From NCBI GenBank assembly GCA_014898425.1, contig RCSZ01000015.1, forward strand, positions 1,488,001 through 1,552,000: DNA of 64,000 nucleotides. Reading direction: 5' to 3'. This document shows, piece by piece, positions 45,249 to 56,332 of the stretch; position 1 is the stretch's first letter, and each line of letters starts with the position of its first letter. The notes below the pieces were generated by a model, which saw only the letters and a program-made list of their open reading frames with translations, searched no databases and was not told the DNA's origin. The stretch comes from Botryotinia globosa. Its lineage: Eukaryota > Ascomycota > Leotiomycetes > Helotiales > Sclerotiniaceae. A program made the translations under genes and the position numbers.

Positions 45249-46798
45249 TCATAGCTTTGCTCTCTTTGTTGGAGTCTTCCCTCTAAAACTTGCACCTACA
45301 TCGGCGCTATTGATACTCTGAACATCCACTGTGGAACTAGATATTGGAGGAGAAAAGGTGACCAAAGTTTCATCCACCTGGCCTTTCACTCCCTTTTCCA
45401 TGACCTCAATCCACTCTTTGACACACTGCACCAATCCCTCAACTTCCTCAAATGTATTACCAGCATGTAAACAGACCCTGACTCTTTCACTTCCCTTTTT
45501 GACTGTTGGACTCATTATTGCCCGCACGTTATAGCCTGCTTTTTGACAAAACGCAGCTAGATCCTTGGGCTCAGGTGTCTGAAGAGAGAATATGGGTGTC
45601 CAGTTTAGATCCTCGGTGTACGGGTTTGGGTTTTGATGCTGCGGTCTGAGGTAGAGAGAATGAGGTAATTGGGAGAGTAAAGATGTAAAATGATGAGAGA
45701 GAGAACGAACATGAGATTGAAGGGGGGCGGTGGAGGAGGACAAAAGAAGAGAATAAGAGGCGGCGATTAGAAGGAGAGAGGGTGTAGATAGCGAGGTGCT
45801 ATAAATGAGAGGTCGTGCGTAGTTGAGAAGGTAGTGACGCGTTAATGGTGTGGTTAAGATGATAGCTATTTGTTAATTTAGTATTTTAATCATCAGGTTG
45901 CGAGATTGAGTGTACAGTGAGAAATTCAATGAAAAGGAGACATCAGGAACATACCACCATTTCCCGCAAGTGCCTTTCCAAAAGTATGCAACCTCGCAAA
46001 TATCTTTTTCTCCAGTCCTAGTTCAGAGACCAGCCCCCGCCCATCTGGTCCATAAACGCCAGTCGAATGTGCTTCATCTATCACAATATATCCTCTTCCC
46101 CCTTCAGTAACTCCTCCTAACCCAAAAATATCCTCGACAGTGTCTACCACGGCGCGCAGAGGACATAAATCTCCATCCATACTATACAAGCTTTCCACCG
46201 CCACGAATACATTTCTCTCCTCTCCATCTCGTTTCACGGCATCCAAGACTCTCCGTAGATCACACACATTGTTGTGTTCAAAGGCGATAAAGATCCTAGA
46301 ACGTGACCCTCTCATGCCTTCATGTACACTAGCGTGGATTTGTTCATCGTAAACGATGATATCTTCTTTTTGAGGAATACAAGCAAAAAATGCAGAATTA
46401 GCATCAAATCCTGAGTTGAAAAGAAGAGCACCAGAGCCGAGATGCGGAGAGCGATGAAAGGCAGAAATCTGAGATTCAAGATCAAGTGCGAGGGGAGAAT
46501 TTCCGGTTAGAAGACGGGAACCTGTACTACCTAAAGTTGGCGGGTTTGGTTTTGAAGATGGTGATGAATCCACGCATGCTGGAGGTGATAAATGAGATCG
46601 GAGAAGTGAGATATACTCGTTATGTAGAAGTGTAGACGTGGAAAGGGATAGAAAATCGTTAGATGAGAAGTCGATTGGTGCAACACCAGATGTGGTTTGT
46701 ATAGTAGATGGTAACGATAGATTTCGGAGCGAGGATTTCAGTGCTCGGCGTTTGAGTGCCGTGGTCATGGACTCTTCGAGTGTAGGCATTTTTGGCAT
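45249..46798 (-). CDS. 8-amino-7-oxononanoate (KAPA) synthase
   Basis: Exon 1 is 45955-46798 and exon 2 is 45249-45865 (89-nt intron, GTATGT donor, AAATAG acceptor), giving 486 aa. This PLP enzyme condenses pimeloyl-CoA (or an equivalent thioester) with alanine, the first committed biotin step. Family blocks are IDFSSNDFLSLS, LGSTGSRLLTGNSP, LLFNSGFDANSAFF, YDEQIHASVHEGMRGSR, ESLYSMDGDLCPL and IVIDEAHSTGVYGPDGRG (cofactor-binding Asp/His). The PLP lysine is in HTFGKALAGNGA (about K275), followed by LLNYARPLIYST. A peroxisomal location is plausible because fungal enzymes often carry targeting signals, and the C-terminal residues here are KRAKL; AKL matches the PTS1 consensus. It is divergent from the DTBS/DAPA gene. 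Confidence 0.94.
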
Positions 46799-47240
46799 GC
46801 TATGAGATAAATGTGTAGTGTATGATTAGAACTGTGGTAACATTGTACAGATGGATACATGTAAAGAGATAATATGATTTGATTCGTAAGTCATGACTTC
46901 TCGACTCGGGTCCAGTATTCAAAAATTGTTGAAGTCTTGCCGAGGGCTCGGTCTGCATTAGCTGGTGACATGCTGCTTCCAGAAACGATACATTAGCAGA
47001 ATTGCTGCCAGCATGGATATTTCCCGCAGATCACATTAGCATGGTTTGAAGCTGTTGTGGAGATGATTCAGGGGTAGATGTGAAAATTGGCCAATCGGAT
47101 AAACATTTATTAGTCATTCATGCAAGCGACCCCACCATGCTCTACTCACCCCTCATTGTTCGGATTTCAATCAGCGATTGACTCAACTCCGAGCTTCTTC
47201 TCACTTGTTTGACTGTTTCCTTTCCCTTCCTTTGGTCAAA
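46799..47240. promoter_or_regulatory. Divergent promoter of KAPA synthase and DTBS/DAPA genes
   Basis: A 442-bp region between two start codons. It contains a perfect 12-bp palindrome, AAGTCATGACTT, at 46888-46899, about 90 bp upstream of the KAPA synthase start. No known biotin regulator site is recognised. Confidence 0.55.
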
Positions 47241-49972
47241 ATGTATAAACCACCACCCTCTCTCCTTTCACGCTCGCTTCCTGTCTATCATCTAACGGCA
47301 TCCAATACATCTTTGGGGAAGACTATCTTTTCAACACTTCTCTGTCGACAACTGCTCGCCAAAAAGCAAATCCCATATTATTTGAAGCCGGTTTCAACAG
47401 GACCATTAAGTGAAGCTGATGATGTACATATTGAAAAATTTGCAAAAGGATCGAAAATTGCATGCTTGTTTAGATATGGTGAAGCTGTCAGCCCGCACAT
47501 AGCGGCAAGGGGCGTGAAGGTGTGTTTGGCAACTTTCATTTATAACGAGGAGAGATTTAATTTTGGCTCCATTTCCCAAATTTTGATTTTCTGTGTCCAA
47601 ATGGCATTGTTGGGTTTTGACAACGGGAAAGAATATATGATCGAAAAACCTTTCTTCGCTAACTTGGAAACACGTGCAGCCGCCAAATGATCACGAGATT
47701 GTTACTGCAATCTCAGACCAAGTTAAAAAATGGACAAAAAGTAATGAAAGGAGAGGAGAAGGCATGATCATAGTGGAAGGTGCTGGTGGTGTACATTCGC
47801 CAACACCTTCCGGTACAAGCCAAGTAGATGCACTGAGACCTTTGAGGATGCCAGTGTTTCTCGTTGGTGATCCGAAATTAGGCGGGATTTCTGCGACTAT
47901 TAGTGCTTGGGAGAGTATGTGAAAATTTCTGCTCGGATAAAATCTGAAGGAAACCGTAAAATCTCTCTGGTTAATTGTGCTGGACTAATGCTGAGATAGG
48001 TTTACATCTTAGAGGATATGACATAGACTCCGTCTTGATATTCCAGGAAGAGAGGTACGGAAATTATGCATATCTATCCAAATACTTTCAAGAAAAGGGT
48101 GTAAACACAACAGTTATCCCGCCCCCTCCAAATAAATTACCAAACCTACAGGAAGATGAAGAATCTATGTCTTCTTACTACTCGAGTGTTGCTCAATCCG
48201 GCGAGATTGAAGCTCTACTAGAAGCTTCTCATCAACGAAATATATCACGAATTGAGGATCTGGAACAAATGGCCACAAAAGCCCACGAAAAAATCTGGTA
48301 TCCATTCACTCAGATGAAGCATCTCTCAGCGGATAAGATACTTCCTATAGATTCTGCATTTGGAGATTATTTCCAAACTCTGTCAACCCAAAACGAATCC
48401 AAATCTGGAGAGCCAACTCGAGAAAATCTCCTTACGCCCACATTGGATGGTTCCGGGTCTTGGTGGACCCAAGGTTTGGGCCACGGAAATCCTGCTCTCT
48501 CTTTAGCCGCAGCTTATGCATCAGGTCGTTATGGGCACTGCATCTTCGCTTCCACTGTCCATGCCCCCTCTCTGAAACTCGCTGAGCACCTCCTCACTAA
48601 CCTCAAGAATCCGCGTCTTTCGCGAGTTTTCTACTCTGACAATGGTAGTACCGGCATGGAAGTTGCTGTTAAAATGGCCTTGACTGCTGCTAGTAAGCAT
48701 TATAGTTGGGGAAACAATACCGAAAAGAGTAGAGAGGTGGGAATCGTCGGACTCAAAGGTAGTTATCACGGAGATACTATCGGAGCTATGGATTTAAGTG
48801 AAGGAAGCGTTTATAACGAAAAAGTACATTGGTACAAAGGAAGAGGATTATGGTTTGACGTACCAAAAGTCTGGATGAAAGATGGAAAATGGGTCGTTTA
48901 TGATGGAACCGGCCAGAAGATCGAGGAGACATTTGATGAATTAGGAAGTGTGTTCAGTTCTCAGAGAGATAGTAGCAAGTTGAAGAAAAAGTATGAAGAA
49001 CATATTTTGGCTGAACTTCGAAAGGCCAATGAACAGGGGATGAAATTCGGCGCCTTAGTTCTGGAGCCAATCATCCTTGGGGCGGGTGGCATGTTGTTCT
49101 GGTAAGTCACATATATCTAGCTCTTTTCCAAACTTCGTCCTGACATAAATTAAAGCGACCCTCTATTCCAACGCACCCTAACAAACGTCATCCGCAACAT
49201 TCCTGAACAACTACTGGGTGAAGCCAATCCTCCTCCCGAAGGTTACAAGCCCTCTTCAAACCAATGGACCGGACTTCCCGTCATTCACGACGAGGTATTC
49301 ACAGGTCTCTACCGTCTCGGACACTTCAGTCCCTCTACACTTTTACACACTCACCCGGATATTTCAGTTCACGCCAAGCTATTAACCGGTGGTCTACTAC
49401 CCCTTTGCACAACCGTCGCTAGCGAGAGCATCTACGATGCATTCCTCGGCGACGAAAAGAGCGAAGCACTTTTACACGGACATAGTTATACCGGTCATGC
49501 CGTCGGTTGCGAAGTCGCACGTGTAGGTCTCGAAACCATGGACAAATTGAACAGCGATAAAAATGGCGCATGGGAGGGATTTAGAAATGACTGGAATTCT
49601 GAAGCTGGAGAACTCATCTCTAAATCGGCATCAAAGACAGAAAATGCAAGTGAGAATAACCAGGTCTGGAGTATTTGGAGTAAATCCTTTGTCAACTCGA
49701 TCTCTCACCTGGAGTCGGTAGACGGAGTGATTGCTCTTGGCAGTGTATTAGCTATTACCTTCAAGGATGAGCAAGGAGGAGGCTATACGTCAAGAGTCAC
49801 AGAAACAGTGAGAGAAAGTATGTTGGACGGTAAGGCTGCGGGCATAGATGGGGAATGGAATATTCATGCGAGAATACTAGGGAATGTGGTGTATCTTATG
49901 GGAAGTCAAGTGATGACTCCAGAACAGGTGAAGAGCATTCAAGATAGATTGGGAGGGATTTTGGGATTGTGA
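47241..49972 (+). CDS. Fused dethiobiotin synthetase / DAPA aminotransferase
   Basis: Four exons (47241-47519, 47680-47914, 48000-49101, 49156-49972), giving 810 aa; introns are 160, 85 and 54 nt. It catalyses two middle biotin steps: amination of KAPA to DAPA, and ATP-dependent ring closure of DAPA to dethiobiotin. The N-terminal ~215 residues are BioD-like: P-loop TASNTSLGKT, YLKPVSTGP, IIVEGAGGVHSP and GDPKLGGISATI. The rest is a class-III aminotransferase: WYPFTQMKH, GSGSWWTQGLGHGNP, YSDNGSTGMEVAVKMAL, GSYHGDTIGAMDLS, ALVLEPIILGAGGML, IHDEVFTGLYRLG, the PLP-lysine region HAKLLTGGLLPL, and HGHSYTGHAVGCEVA. This fusion order is known from fungi and plants. The first intron is long, but has a clear CTAAC branch. 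Confidence 0.94.
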
Positions 49973-50926
49973 GTTGAGGAGGAGCAAGGTGGAATGGGTA
50001 TAGTGTACCTAAATGAAAGATCAAATCAAAACTATAAACATAGATGTATTGAAGAGTTTTATTGATAAAATATATATGAAAATTCAGTGCTGTGTGAGAT
50101 ACTGTTTCCGAATCACTCCTGGTGGAAAACGCAACCCTTAGATCATGTAGCGCGAGCTGAATGTTGATATAATGCGCCGAGAGCTCGCGTAGAAGAGACT
50201 GATTGAACGAGTACTTAGGTTGGCTCATAACATTGTAGTCATTTAGACTCTCGTGGATATAGATCTGTGGAACACAGGACTCAGATATTCGAAGACAGGA
50301 TATGTCGTTGGAACAAGCATGAGATTTGATGTAGCTCGGAGATGCGCCACAATCCAAATATCACGGTTCCCTTCTTCACCTGATGAAGAATACCTATATA
50401 CTATTTATGACTTGTGTGTAAGGATAAAATTGCAAAAAGAATATTCAATTTGGTCTCGGAGACATCCAGAGACCATTGGTAAAAGATGAATATCTAAAAC
50501 TTGCACATACACTGCATGTATTCAAGTTGAAAAACTAACTGAAGTCTGGTGTACGCTTAGCCAGATAAAGTTGTGGTAATGGCAATGATTTCTTGGGCTT
50601 TGAGGTTTGAAGTTTTAGGCGATGAGCAACAACACCATACTGTACCTGATTATTACAATTGAACCTCCGAGTACAACATATTCCTCAAGAGCCTTTGATC
50701 GCAAACGAAGTGTGTATCGAGCTCAATGCTCACTACGCTACCCAAATCCTCACTCTTACCTTTCATTATGTTGTACATTTGATGACCTCCGATCCAAGAG
50801 GGCTGTGCATCGATTATATCCCAGCTATAATTGCAGACAATATCTGGGCAGCACTTTACCCACCAGTCTAATCTAATGCTTGTGTGCAATGGATTCGTAA
50901 CTCCTGGCTCGCAAAGATTGCGTACG
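49973..50926. other. Intergenic, no supported gene
   Basis: Short overlapping frames on both strands at 50250-50880 show no domain. It lies between the biotin cluster and a decayed minus-strand gene. Confidence 0.45.
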
Positions 50927-51648
50927 TTAGCAGCGAATAAACATTACCATTTGTAAATAGGGTAACATTTCCGTACTCTCTTCATAAAAGGTGTGATTAC
51001 AACGTTGTAAATGAATGAAAACAAGTGAACTGAGAGTAGACTTCCGACCAAACAGGTCGCGCATCTCGTCGAGGGTCAGCTTTTCTCTTTTCTTGCAGAG
51101 CTCAAACAGTCCAAGAATTCCCTCTGTTTTGAAGGATTCATGAAGTTCAACACGATTTTCTGGCGCTGCGAAACGCAGATAGAGTCAGTATAGACTGCCA
51201 GTCATGTAGATTCGAGTCACATACTCTGAATAGCCCATTCGCCAATTTGACGCGCAACACCAGCGGTGAGGAAATGAGGCTTGGGCTCAAGTATCTCCAG
51301 AGAAGAAGCAGCAGCCAGCTCAAATAGCAATCCAGATAGCGGAGGATGTTCAGCATAGATATTGTGCCCGCAAATACGATCAGTCTCCGCCGATGTTTTT
51401 CTGCAACGATCATATCTCAGGTGAAACTTACAAGTTTAACAACTGGACGAAAGGTGAATGGAATCTTCAATGCAGTCGAGATATTGTGGAAGAAGAAACA
51501 GAAGGTCGATAGAGCCCTTTAAAAGCGAGAATTCGTTAGCTGTACTCAAGTCTGTCATTGTTTCTGAGGCTCGCCGGAGGTGTTGAAGAGCTGTTGGTTC
51601 GTTGTAGAGAAAAATAGAAGAGATGGAGGATTTGTCGTGGGGGTTCTC
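50927..51648 (-). pseudogene. Decayed gene fragment of unknown family
   Basis: One minus-strand frame runs from about 51648 to 51225, through a 59-nt intron (51166-51224, GTATGT donor, TTTCGCAG acceptor), and on to TAA 50927-50929. The translation is protein-like: ENPHDKSSISSIFLYNEPT, FSLLKGSIDLLFLLPQYLDC, then HPPLSGLLFELAAASSLEIL, ARQIGEWAIQTPENRVELHE and LGLFELCKKREKLTLDEM. It is broken by a TAA at 51436-51438, which a single C-to-T change from CAA would explain. No start codon or upstream exons are evident, so the 5' end is missing or beyond what I can follow. The family is not recognised. Confidence 0.5.
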
Positions 51649-52182
51649 TTAACTATGTTGCTTGTTTGATACGTGATAGTGAATCTAATCTACAAAGTAG
51701 ACCTTTACGAAAGCAATTTAGTGCTAGCACAAAATTTAAGTATCTCATTGGGTATAGAAATTCACTTAATCAGCAATATTCCATTCTTAGTCTAATCATT
51801 GCGAAACCTCTGAATGCGAAGAAGCCTCTGAATGAGCGATATAGGCAGGGCCATAACTTGGAGTTTGGGAGTTTTCTCACTAGAAACCGATGTGACATGG
51901 TTCATTTGCCAGAACTGCCCACAATAACATCCAAGTGGGATATAATGCAAATCTAGAACATCTTGTCCAATAAAGAAGACGTTGAAAATGGCATACTTTT
52001 GCTGAATAATTCATTATAAGCTAGAATCTTTTGCCATCTAATTTTGAGACATCTAGGCTTTGTCATACCACGGACTATAACAATCAAAACGCTGTATCCT
52101 CTCGACTAAGCCACCTCTATCTATCATTTCTTCACTCACCCAAACGCTCATCCAGAAGAATCGTCAAAAGTACCAAAGACTC
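51649..52182. other. Intergenic, no supported gene
   Basis: No family features on either strand; it includes the 3' flank of the RING protein gene. Confidence 0.45.
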
Positions 52183-54288
52183 TCAATCTTCTGGCCAAAG
52201 ACACCCATCCCTTATCTTCCCTTGTTCCATCCTCATACTACTTCTCACCACAGCCATCAACCCCAACGGTACCAAAAGATCCTCTCCCAACCCCGATTCT
52301 GTCACTTTAACTCCATCAGAAGTAGTCCACGCATAATCCCTCCTTCTCGCACAAACTTCCAGTCCCTTATTTCCACCATACCCAAAACTTGCAGTTCTCA
52401 TAACTTCCTCCCCACTGCTTTCTTTGCTCCAAGTATTCCAAGTTCTTCGATTCTCGTCAGTTGGCCTCCGGAAAACTCTCATGAAACTTTGATACACGCA
52501 ATGTTCTTCAAAAAGTCCCCACATAGGAATATGTAGATCTAATTCGGGGAATTTAAGCTCTAGATTCTCGGCATCGGTAGCTGTCCATGTTCCATTGCGT
52601 ACTTCATGAAGATTTTGAATTGCGATCACGAAATTAGGAACTAGGTGAGCGGTTTTTTCTGAGTCGTAGATTTCCCCTAATTTGAGGCGGTCGAATAAGA
52701 CCCCGCCTTTGTAGAAAGAGGAACTGGGATCTTCGGAGTCAATGACTACAGTTCCCTCTTTCATACGCCAAGTGCGATGCAAGAGATCGAAATCCATGTG
52801 TAGGGGTTTATCTCCGTAAATCCCCATGATGCGCCAGAATTGGTCGAATGGCTTACTGGTCGATAATGTAGGGCTGCGTGGAGCTTTAGTATTCATTCTG
52901 GTGATGTTGAAGAGATCAATGCCAGATTTGTAGGATTCATAGTCTTTCCAGGAGGGATATGGGTATAGGCCAGGGGCTTGAGTGTATAAATGGTTATTGT
53001 GGATTGTTGCTTCCTTTATTGTTCTGTTGTGAAGACCAAAATAATCAACAGATGGGTCAGAGAGTTTGATGCGCGTGTCGAAGCTATCGCATGTGCCGCT
53101 TGTTTGATGATTCCATTGAAGGCCTGGTCCGAAGAGTAGTCGGCGAGTGCGTCAGTTGTAGAAAAAAAAGGGGAAAGGAAGAATTGATACTTACACGGTT
53201 GGAATACAAAAGACAGGAATAATGAATATGATACACAATAGAGTAAGAAACACCCTGGCAGCGATGATTCTTGTCTTTCTCCATGAGATAGAATATGATG
53301 TAGGCACCCGTCTCAATGTACTTAAACCTAAATAGATCCTGAAACACTCATTGATGATACATAGACTAGAGCCCCAGAAACCCGAATTAAATAGAAAGAG
53401 AGCAGCAGCAGCTACAAAACAAAGATTTTGCTCGTGCTTGCGAAGCTCCCCTTCTGTGAATTTTTGGTTTTCGAGTGGTGTTGTAAATCGCCGAATACGA
53501 TTTAGAGCCCAGATAATTGCAAGGAAATTGATTGTAAGGATAGGTATGAGGAACCGGATATCTTTTTGGAGATCGGCAATTGAACCAGCAAGTTGTTGCT
53601 GAACTTCATCTGACCTGTCGTCTAATAAAGCTGTTTGGTATGGAATGACTGGCTCTTGGGGTATCTCCTCTCCGCAGCTATCTGTGCATTTGGGTTTGAT
53701 GCATGGTCCAGGATGACATATTGCTGAGCATGTATACATGGGGCAATTGCGCCGAGTACCACAACGCTTTTTTCTTGAACAAGACTGACCACAGCTACCT
53801 GTATTAATGTTCATATTTTGGGAATCATATTTTTTGCACCAGCAAGAGGGTCGTGGGCGGCCGCTAAGTTTAGTTCTACATGAAGGGCATATCCAATTGC
53901 CAGTATGTGATGATAGGGTTGATTTGGCGAACCAGCCCTTGATACAGTCAAGATGATAGACATGATTGCAGCAATGGCAGCTCCAGATCTTTGCTATATC
54001 AGCTGCAATAGCATCCCGGCAGATGAAACAGATATATCTGATAATTCTGTTTAGCTAGGTAACGAATGAATTGCAGAAATGAGACGACTTTGAAGTCAAA
54101 AATGACCTTATGCGAAGAGATACATACGTTCCATCTTCAATCTCATGTAACATTTCATCGGCCCTTGTAGAAAGCAAGGATCTTCCATTCGCATCTACTA
54201 TGTCAAGTTCTATCGATTGCCTTGGTGATTGTGAAGCTTGCGGTGTTTCTTGAATGTGACTCGTCGTATATTTTGAAGGTCTTGACAT
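52183..54288 (-). CDS. RING-variant plus NF-X1-like zinc-finger membrane protein
   Basis: Exon 1 is 54128-54288 (MSRPSKYTTSHIQ); an 81-nt intron leads to exon 2 (ending near 53200). Exon 2 encodes a RING-variant finger (CFIC..WSCHCCNHVYHLDCIKGW..WICPSC), a Cys-rich NF-X1-like repeat (GSCGQSCSRKKRCGTRRNC..CHPGPC) and three hydrophobic segments (about 53290-53560 and 53200-53270). A further clean frame follows, from about 53130 to 52183, containing GPGLQWNHQTSGTC, RIMGIYGDKPLHMDF and ASFGYGGNKGLEVC. Joining exon 2 to it is the weak point. The best donor (GTAAGT after PTV) with the only acceptor (CAG near 53126) gives an early stop, whereas a weaker GTATTC donor 13 bp earlier keeps the frame. 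It could instead be two genes, the second starting at ATG 52896. A membrane-bound E3 ligase is inferred. Confidence 0.55.
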
Positions 54289-55168
54289 CTTGAGAAACTG
54301 CGATTTGCCACGTCGAATTGATAATGTAATGATAATCCGTCTAATTGGTATCCAGATACGCAAAAATGAAATAATTATACATGAAGTTGAGCAATTGATA
54401 TAATGATTGTAAAGAAATTGGTAGTCAAAAGTAGGATTCGGGGAGAATTGAAAGGATAAATAGGAATGAACAAGTGATTAAGCGAAGGAAAGTGCGAGGA
54501 TTGAGGATCATCTGAAGATTGATGACTGAAAACAGCAAGTAGACATTGAATGAAAATCATATATTAGTACGTGGATCAGTCCTGGCTAAACGATATTTTG
54601 TTCTTGTTTTCCCGATTTTCCAAGCCTCTGCTCCCTTTTCACTCATTTGGGAAGGACTTGAGTATGAGAAGAAAAGTGGTAAAATTGTATGCATAATTTC
54701 CACGAGATAAACTTTGAGACCGTATTTTTTATTGCTCTGACGTTGTCCTGGGACACATGCATTAGGTTATACAGTCACACAGTTGGACTTTATGTATCCA
54801 TCACTAGTACTGGGTTGAAGATTGAATAAATTGATGGGAATATGACATATCAGTATGGAAATAGAAGGAAGAATATAATTTTGGTTGATCAGTGACTGGC
54901 ATGTATGACAACGATACTCTTTCAACGATATTCATGGAGTAGGCAATTTTTGTTATCAGTGTAAATGCTTTGCGTTACGAAAGAGAAAGGATCATTCCAA
55001 TGCGAAAGGAAACGAGAGTGATTGGCCAAAGTTATTGATTGAATTATGAGTGATTGTTTAAAGTTATAAGGAAAGAACGAGGGACTGTTCGCTGATTGAC
55101 GTAGAATTACTAGGACGGGGCAAGACCATAGAATGATAGGCAGAAAGCGATCTTGATACGCTTTCGCC
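54289..55168. other. Intergenic, no supported gene
   Basis: The promoter of the RING protein and the 3' flank of the amidoligase gene. No coding frame is convincing. Confidence 0.5.
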
Positions 55169-56332
55169 TTAAAAGACAAACGATCCCGATTCTAATGTAT
55201 CCATGCTACTGTCTTTACTGCTTTTGCTGCTGTCAACTATTTCTCCTGCAGCCCTGGTTGCGTCTCTAGCCTTCTTCTCCTCGGCCTTCTTCTTTTTGAT
55301 CGCTCTCTTTTCCTCAGCTTCCTTCTTTTCAATTTGTCGTAATCTTTTGACTTTTTCTTGGAAGAATTCAACAGTTGATTGTGGGAAACCAATCTCCTTG
55401 AAGAGATCCTCTATCGAATTTTCTTTGGAATCAATGTGTTTTGAAAGAAAGATCTTCAGATCTTGACGGTTGATCTTGTGAGCCCAGCTCACTAACTCAA
55501 CAACTAAAGTTACCCAGTTCAGGACGGTCTCTGAGTCCATACTTCCTTCGTGTGCTCGGAACTCTATGGTTCTCTTAACAGGGTGCGGAAAAGGTTGGAG
55601 AAGATATTGAAGTTTGAAAGCCATGTAGCTGAAAGAGTCATATCCATCAAACATGCCCACGACTTCGTTGATGTCAGATGTACTTAAAAGGACATCGAGT
55701 AAGTTACCCTCGAATTTGTACACACCAAGATGGGAGCGTTTATGAAGGGATCCACAATAGTGACCATTATTCCTTGATTTTCGAAGGAGGGAGAAAATCT
55801 GAGGTTCGAAAATCCAAATAGTTGCCATGAGATACTGGAACGGTTCAAAAGAGAAGCCTTTAGTTCCATTGCCAACATGAACGTGAAGACCACATGACTG
55901 GTTGACAACAACATCGAAATGTTTCTTAAAAGCAGTTAGCATTTTGTCAATATCTTTCAAAGCTTTTGTACCAAACTTCATGACTGGTGTTATTAATTCA
56001 AGCTCGACGAACATCAAGGATCTGTCTGCATGTTCCTCTGCTTGGAATGATATGGTGGTATCTGTACCAATGGCCCATGTATTGAATAAGTCTTGCTGAT
56101 ATATTTTATTGGGATCTTCAATCCGGTTGGAAAAATGAGGAGAGTCCCGGTCAATCTCTGCTTCTGTCAAAATCTCAAGCCCAGTTTCAACAATCAAAGT
56201 CTCTTTGATAAGACTATAAATCTTACCCGGGCCAAGTTTCCTGTAGTCAGGAAAGGATCCTTTTCTGAAGCGAATGCCAAACTCAAACTCTACCCCAAAC
56301 GTGAAATCAGTAGAGAAAAATGGTGTAGACAT
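55169..56332 (-). CDS. Amidoligase-family protein
   Basis: A single-exon frame of 387 aa from ATG 56332. Features of the amidoligase (COOH-NH2 ligase, glutamine-synthetase-like fold) family appear in order. An N-terminal FGVEFEFGIRF carries paired acidic residues that bind metal. FVELELITPVM lies at about residue 110. CGLHVHVGNGTKGFSFEPFQ, with its two His, lies at about residue 147. RTIEFRAHEGSMDSETVLNW lies at about residue 255. The C-terminal ~60 residues are Lys/Glu-rich (KKEAEEKRAIKKKKAEEKK), a charged helix or coiled coil, followed by a Ser-rich tail. Family members form amide or isopeptide bonds between amino and carboxyl groups; fungal substrates are unknown. No signal peptide or membrane segment is seen. 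No modifying-enzyme partner lies beside it here. Confidence 0.85.
   Translation of the reverse strand: MSTPFFSTDFTFGVEFEFGIRFRKGSFPDYRKLGPGKIYSLIKETLIVETGLEILTEAEIDRDSPHFSNRIEDPNKIYQQDLFNTWAIGTDTTISFQAEEHADRSLMFVELELITPVMKFGTKALKDIDKMLTAFKKHFDVVVNQSCGLHVHVGNGTKGFSFEPFQYLMATIWIFEPQIFSLLRKSRNNGHYCGSLHKRSHLGVYKFEGNLLDVLLSTSDINEVVGMFDGYDSFSYMAFKLQYLLQPFPHPVKRTIEFRAHEGSMDSETVLNWVTLVVELVSWAHKINRQDLKIFLSKHIDSKENSIEDLFKEIGFPQSTVEFFQEKVKRLRQIEKKEAEEKRAIKKKKAEEKKARDATRAAGEIVDSSKSSKDSSMDTLESGSFVF

Noticed and set aside
52896..53130. Separate gene starting at ATG 52896
   Set aside because: The same frame stays open and protein-like for about 230 bp upstream of this ATG, so the start is probably internal; kept only as an alternative in the RING protein entry.
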